From Pseudomonas sp. P818 (GTDB taxonomy: Bacteria; Pseudomonadota; Gammaproteobacteria; Pseudomonadales; Pseudomonadaceae): a stretch of DNA of 64,000 nucleotides. Location of the stretch: NCBI RefSeq assembly GCF_000418555.1, contig NZ_ATKM01000011.1, positions 533,600 through 597,599 of the forward strand, written 5' to 3'. Shown here piece after piece: positions 62,770 to 64,000 of the stretch (within the stretch, counting starts at the first letter, position 1; each line of letters begins with the position of its first letter). The notes below the pieces were generated by a model that made no database searches, was not told where the DNA came from, and was given only the letters and a program-made list of their open reading frames with translations. The position numbers and the translations under genes were made by a program.

Positions 62770-62779
62770 GGGACGGTGA
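62573..62779 (+). CDS. Possible nested lysis-region ORF, 68 residues
   Basis: Starts MKIPTLFLLATLTSSSPAAC, which looks like a signal peptide with a cysteine at 20, then a proline- and arginine-rich part. It is nested in the C-terminus of the transglycosylase in another frame. Its stop overlaps the Rz start as TGATG at 62777-62781, the overlap form used elsewhere in this phage. The lipobox is poor (Pro at -3). Real or chance cannot be decided here. Confidence 0.42.
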   Translation: MKIPTLFLLATLTSSSPAACSRNWLAAAELFASPPPRVRPAQLWPPERADKRPPMPRWLRRRLKRKGR

Positions 62780-63387
62780 TGAACAGATCACTGGTCCTAG
62801 GCCTTGCCGCCAGCCTGCTGTTCGCCGGCTTCGTATGGTTCATCCAGGAAGGCGCATACGAGCGCGGCCACAGCGCCGCCCAGGCCAAGGGCGACAAGGT
62901 CGTTGCCGATCTGCGCGAGGAGCACCAGAAGCTGCGCGCCGATGCCGCCGAACAGAACCTGGTGCTCTACCGCCAGCAGGTGGAGCGCGCCAACCAGGCC
63001 GAGCTGGTGTTCCTGGATGCCCAGGACGAGATCGGCCGGCTCAAGCAGCAACTCACACAGGAGCGCATCAACCGTGTCTCGACTCAATACACCCCGGCGC
63101 GCGGCGCTGCCCCTGTGGCTGCTCCTCGCTTCGTTGTCACTTGTGGCTGGCTGCGCGACTTCAACGCAGCGCTTGGAGCCACTGCCCCAGCTCCAGCCGG
63201 CTGCCGAGCCTACGCCGGCTCTCAAGAAGCGGCCTGGCCCGCCCCCGGCTCTGACGCCGAACTACTGGAAAGCGGCGTTACCGCCGCAGACATCCTGGCC
63301 CATGCGCGTGACTACGGCGCTTGGGCGCTCGCCAACCTTGCGCAGTTGAACGCGCTGATCGACCTCCACGACAAGGACAAGCCCTGA
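62779..63387 (+). CDS. Inner-membrane spanin Rz (i-spanin)
   Basis: Protein of 202 residues. An N-terminal anchor (SLVLGLAASLLFAGFVWF) is followed by a periplasmic coiled coil (DLREEHQKLRADAAEQNLVL and ERANQAELVFLDAQDEIGRL). This is the i-spanin layout for outer-membrane disruption at lysis. The Rz1 gene is nested in its 3' part. The C-terminal 60 residues look like a conserved domain of their own. Confidence 0.85.
   Translation: MNRSLVLGLAASLLFAGFVWFIQEGAYERGHSAAQAKGDKVVADLREEHQKLRADAAEQNLVLYRQQVERANQAELVFLDAQDEIGRLKQQLTQERINRVSTQYTPARGAAPVAAPRFVVTCGWLRDFNAALGATAPAPAGCRAYAGSQEAAWPAPGSDAELLESGVTAADILAHARDYGAWALANLAQLNALIDLHDKDKP
63074..63349 (+). CDS. Outer-membrane spanin lipoprotein Rz1 (nested)
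   Basis: Lipoprotein of 91 residues starting at GTG (63074), MSRLNTPRRAALPLWLLLAS, with lipobox LVAGC. The mature part is proline-rich (EPLPQLQPAAEPTPALKKRP), as in other Rz1 proteins. It lies wholly inside Rz in the +1 frame, the classic embedded spanin pair. An alternative start further upstream in the same frame is unlikely. Confidence 0.82.
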   Translation: MSRLNTPRRAALPLWLLLASLSLVAGCATSTQRLEPLPQLQPAAEPTPALKKRPGPPPALTPNYWKAALPPQTSWPMRVTTALGRSPTLRS

Positions 63388-63722
63388 TGGACTTCGACTC
63401 CCTGCTGCGCGGCGCGCAGTTCCTGTTCACCGTGGTGGTGGGCTACTTCTCCTGGAGCAGTGCCCGCAAGGCCAGCTCCAAGGTCGAGGCCGAGGCCCTC
63501 GCCAACCGCCTGGCCGGACAGGACACCCGCCTGACGGTGCTGGAGCAGCAGATGAAGCACCTGCCGACCAGCGAGCAGCTCACTGAGCTAGCCGAAAAGC
63601 TGGCCGAGCTGGGCGGCGACATGAAGGGCATCAAGTCCGACATCTCAGGCATCAACCGCTCCCTGGATCCGCTGAACCGCTCGGTGGATCGCCTGAACGA
63701 TTACCTCCTACACAGCAAGTGA
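63387..63722 (+). CDS. DUF2730 family phage protein (Mu gp25-like)
   Basis: Protein of 111 residues. One N-terminal hydrophobic segment (LLRGAQFLFTVVVGYFSW) precedes a long coiled coil (ALANRLAGQDTRLTVLEQQM). DUF2730 lies at this place, after the lysis genes and before the terminase, in most Mu-like phages. The ATG overlaps the Rz stop (TGATG). Confidence 0.88.
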   Translation: MDFDSLLRGAQFLFTVVVGYFSWSSARKASSKVEAEALANRLAGQDTRLTVLEQQMKHLPTSEQLTELAEKLAELGGDMKGIKSDISGINRSLDPLNRSVDRLNDYLLHSK

Positions 63723-63729
63723 GGCTGCG

Positions 63730-64000
63730 ATGAACAACCAAAATTTCGCCGATTACCTGCGCCAGGATCAGCGCCTGGTGATGCTGCGCATCCTCTCTGA
63801 GCTGCCGCAGTACCGCGCCAACTCGTCGGTGATCACCAGCCTGCTGGGCGAGTTCGGGCATCATCCGAGCCGTGACCAGGTCAAGGGCGAACTGACCTGG
63901 CTGGGCGAACAGGGCCTGGTGAAGGTGGAAGATATCGGCTCCGTCCTGGTCGTTACCTTGACCGAGCGCGGCGCCGACGTGGCGGCTGGCCGCGCCTCGG
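63730..64000 (+). CDS. Winged-helix phage protein (Mu gp26-like), partial
   Basis: About 90 residues before the window end. MNNQNFADYLRQDQRLVMLR is followed by VITSLLGEFGHHPSRDQVKG and ELTWLGEQGLVKVEDIG, which form an ArsR-like winged helix. The homologue lies between DUF2730 and the small terminase in Mu-like phages. The 3' end is outside the window. Confidence 0.82.
   Translation, partial: MNNQNFADYLRQDQRLVMLRILSELPQYRANSSVITSLLGEFGHHPSRDQVKGELTWLGEQGLVKVEDIGSVLVVTLTERGADVAAGRAS

Larger units (their letters stand above)
49574..64000. mobile_element. Mu-like transposable prophage, left part
   Basis: Contains a DDE transposase A, an AAA+ ATPase B, Mor, GemA (gp16), DUF3164, DUF3102, DUF2730 (gp25-like), a gp26-like wHTH and a holin, lysis and Rz set, all typical of Mu-like Pseudomonas phages. 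The early genes read left and the late genes read right from the repressor region near 59.7 kb. This layout fits B3 or BcepMu-like phages. The left boundary is approximate and the head, tail and right end are beyond the window. No gene inside looks broken, so it may be intact. Confidence 0.92.

Overview
The window reads as chromosome of a GC-rich Pseudomonas, probably of the P. mendocina/P. oleovorans type. The gene content (cti beside metH, nfuA, osmE, EarP with an Arg32-type EF-P, class II DAHP synthase), a Pseudomonas-type REP unit and the codon use all point that way. The species is an inference. No rRNA and no CRISPR array were seen; there is one tRNA-Ser(GGA).

Host region (1-49.5 kb). 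From the left: the start of uppP, an unknown protein with a coupled 28-residue leader ORF, and a PnuC/NadR-type pair for NAD salvage. A degenerate AAA+ regulator then diverges from a RoxA-like di-haem cytochrome and an exported catalase-like protein. These are followed by nfuA, an acyltransferase, the periplasmic haem protein Cti and metH. Next come osmE, several DUF genes, an RlmN-family radical SAM protein, an amino-acid-type chemoreceptor and an amine-catabolism-like set (AraC, FAD oxidase, cupin, binding protein). Then cysI with a DUF934 gene, a DEAD-box helicase, class II DAHP synthase, a YcaQ-like glycosylase, two LysR regulators, efp/earP and the tRNA. The host part ends with an SOS-box gene, an nrtABC-type nitrate uptake operon, a broken PL7 alginate lyase and a thioesterase. 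Two genes are broken: a DUF3291 gene by an in-frame amber codon and the PL7 lyase by a frameshift.

The nitrate operon has a well-resolved control region. A sigma-54 -24/-12 element is followed by two hairpins that both carry an AACGGC hexaloop (A1, G4), and the second overlaps an intrinsic terminator just before nrtA. This fits NtrC-type initiation plus ANTAR (NasT-type) antitermination.

Prophage region (about 49.6 kb to the window end). A Mu-like transposable prophage begins here and runs off the right edge. A tightly overlapping early operon reads leftward: Ner-like protein, regulators, DUF3102, DDE transposase A, ATPase B, small ORFs, DUF3164, GemA and Mor. An XRE repressor reads rightward, with paired operators, one covering its own start codon. 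Behind it sits a two-gene cassette (zinc-ribbon membrane protein and a lipoprotein) closed by a terminator. Lysis genes (holin, transglycosylase, a nested small ORF, Rz with nested Rz1) and the first Mu gp25/gp26-like genes follow. Opposed early and late arms resemble B3 or BcepMu more than Mu.

Best candidates for something undescribed are the prophage cassette, whose membrane protein shares an 'R-[IV]-A-G-R-D' motif with the repressor, and the exported haem pair beside the degenerate regulator.
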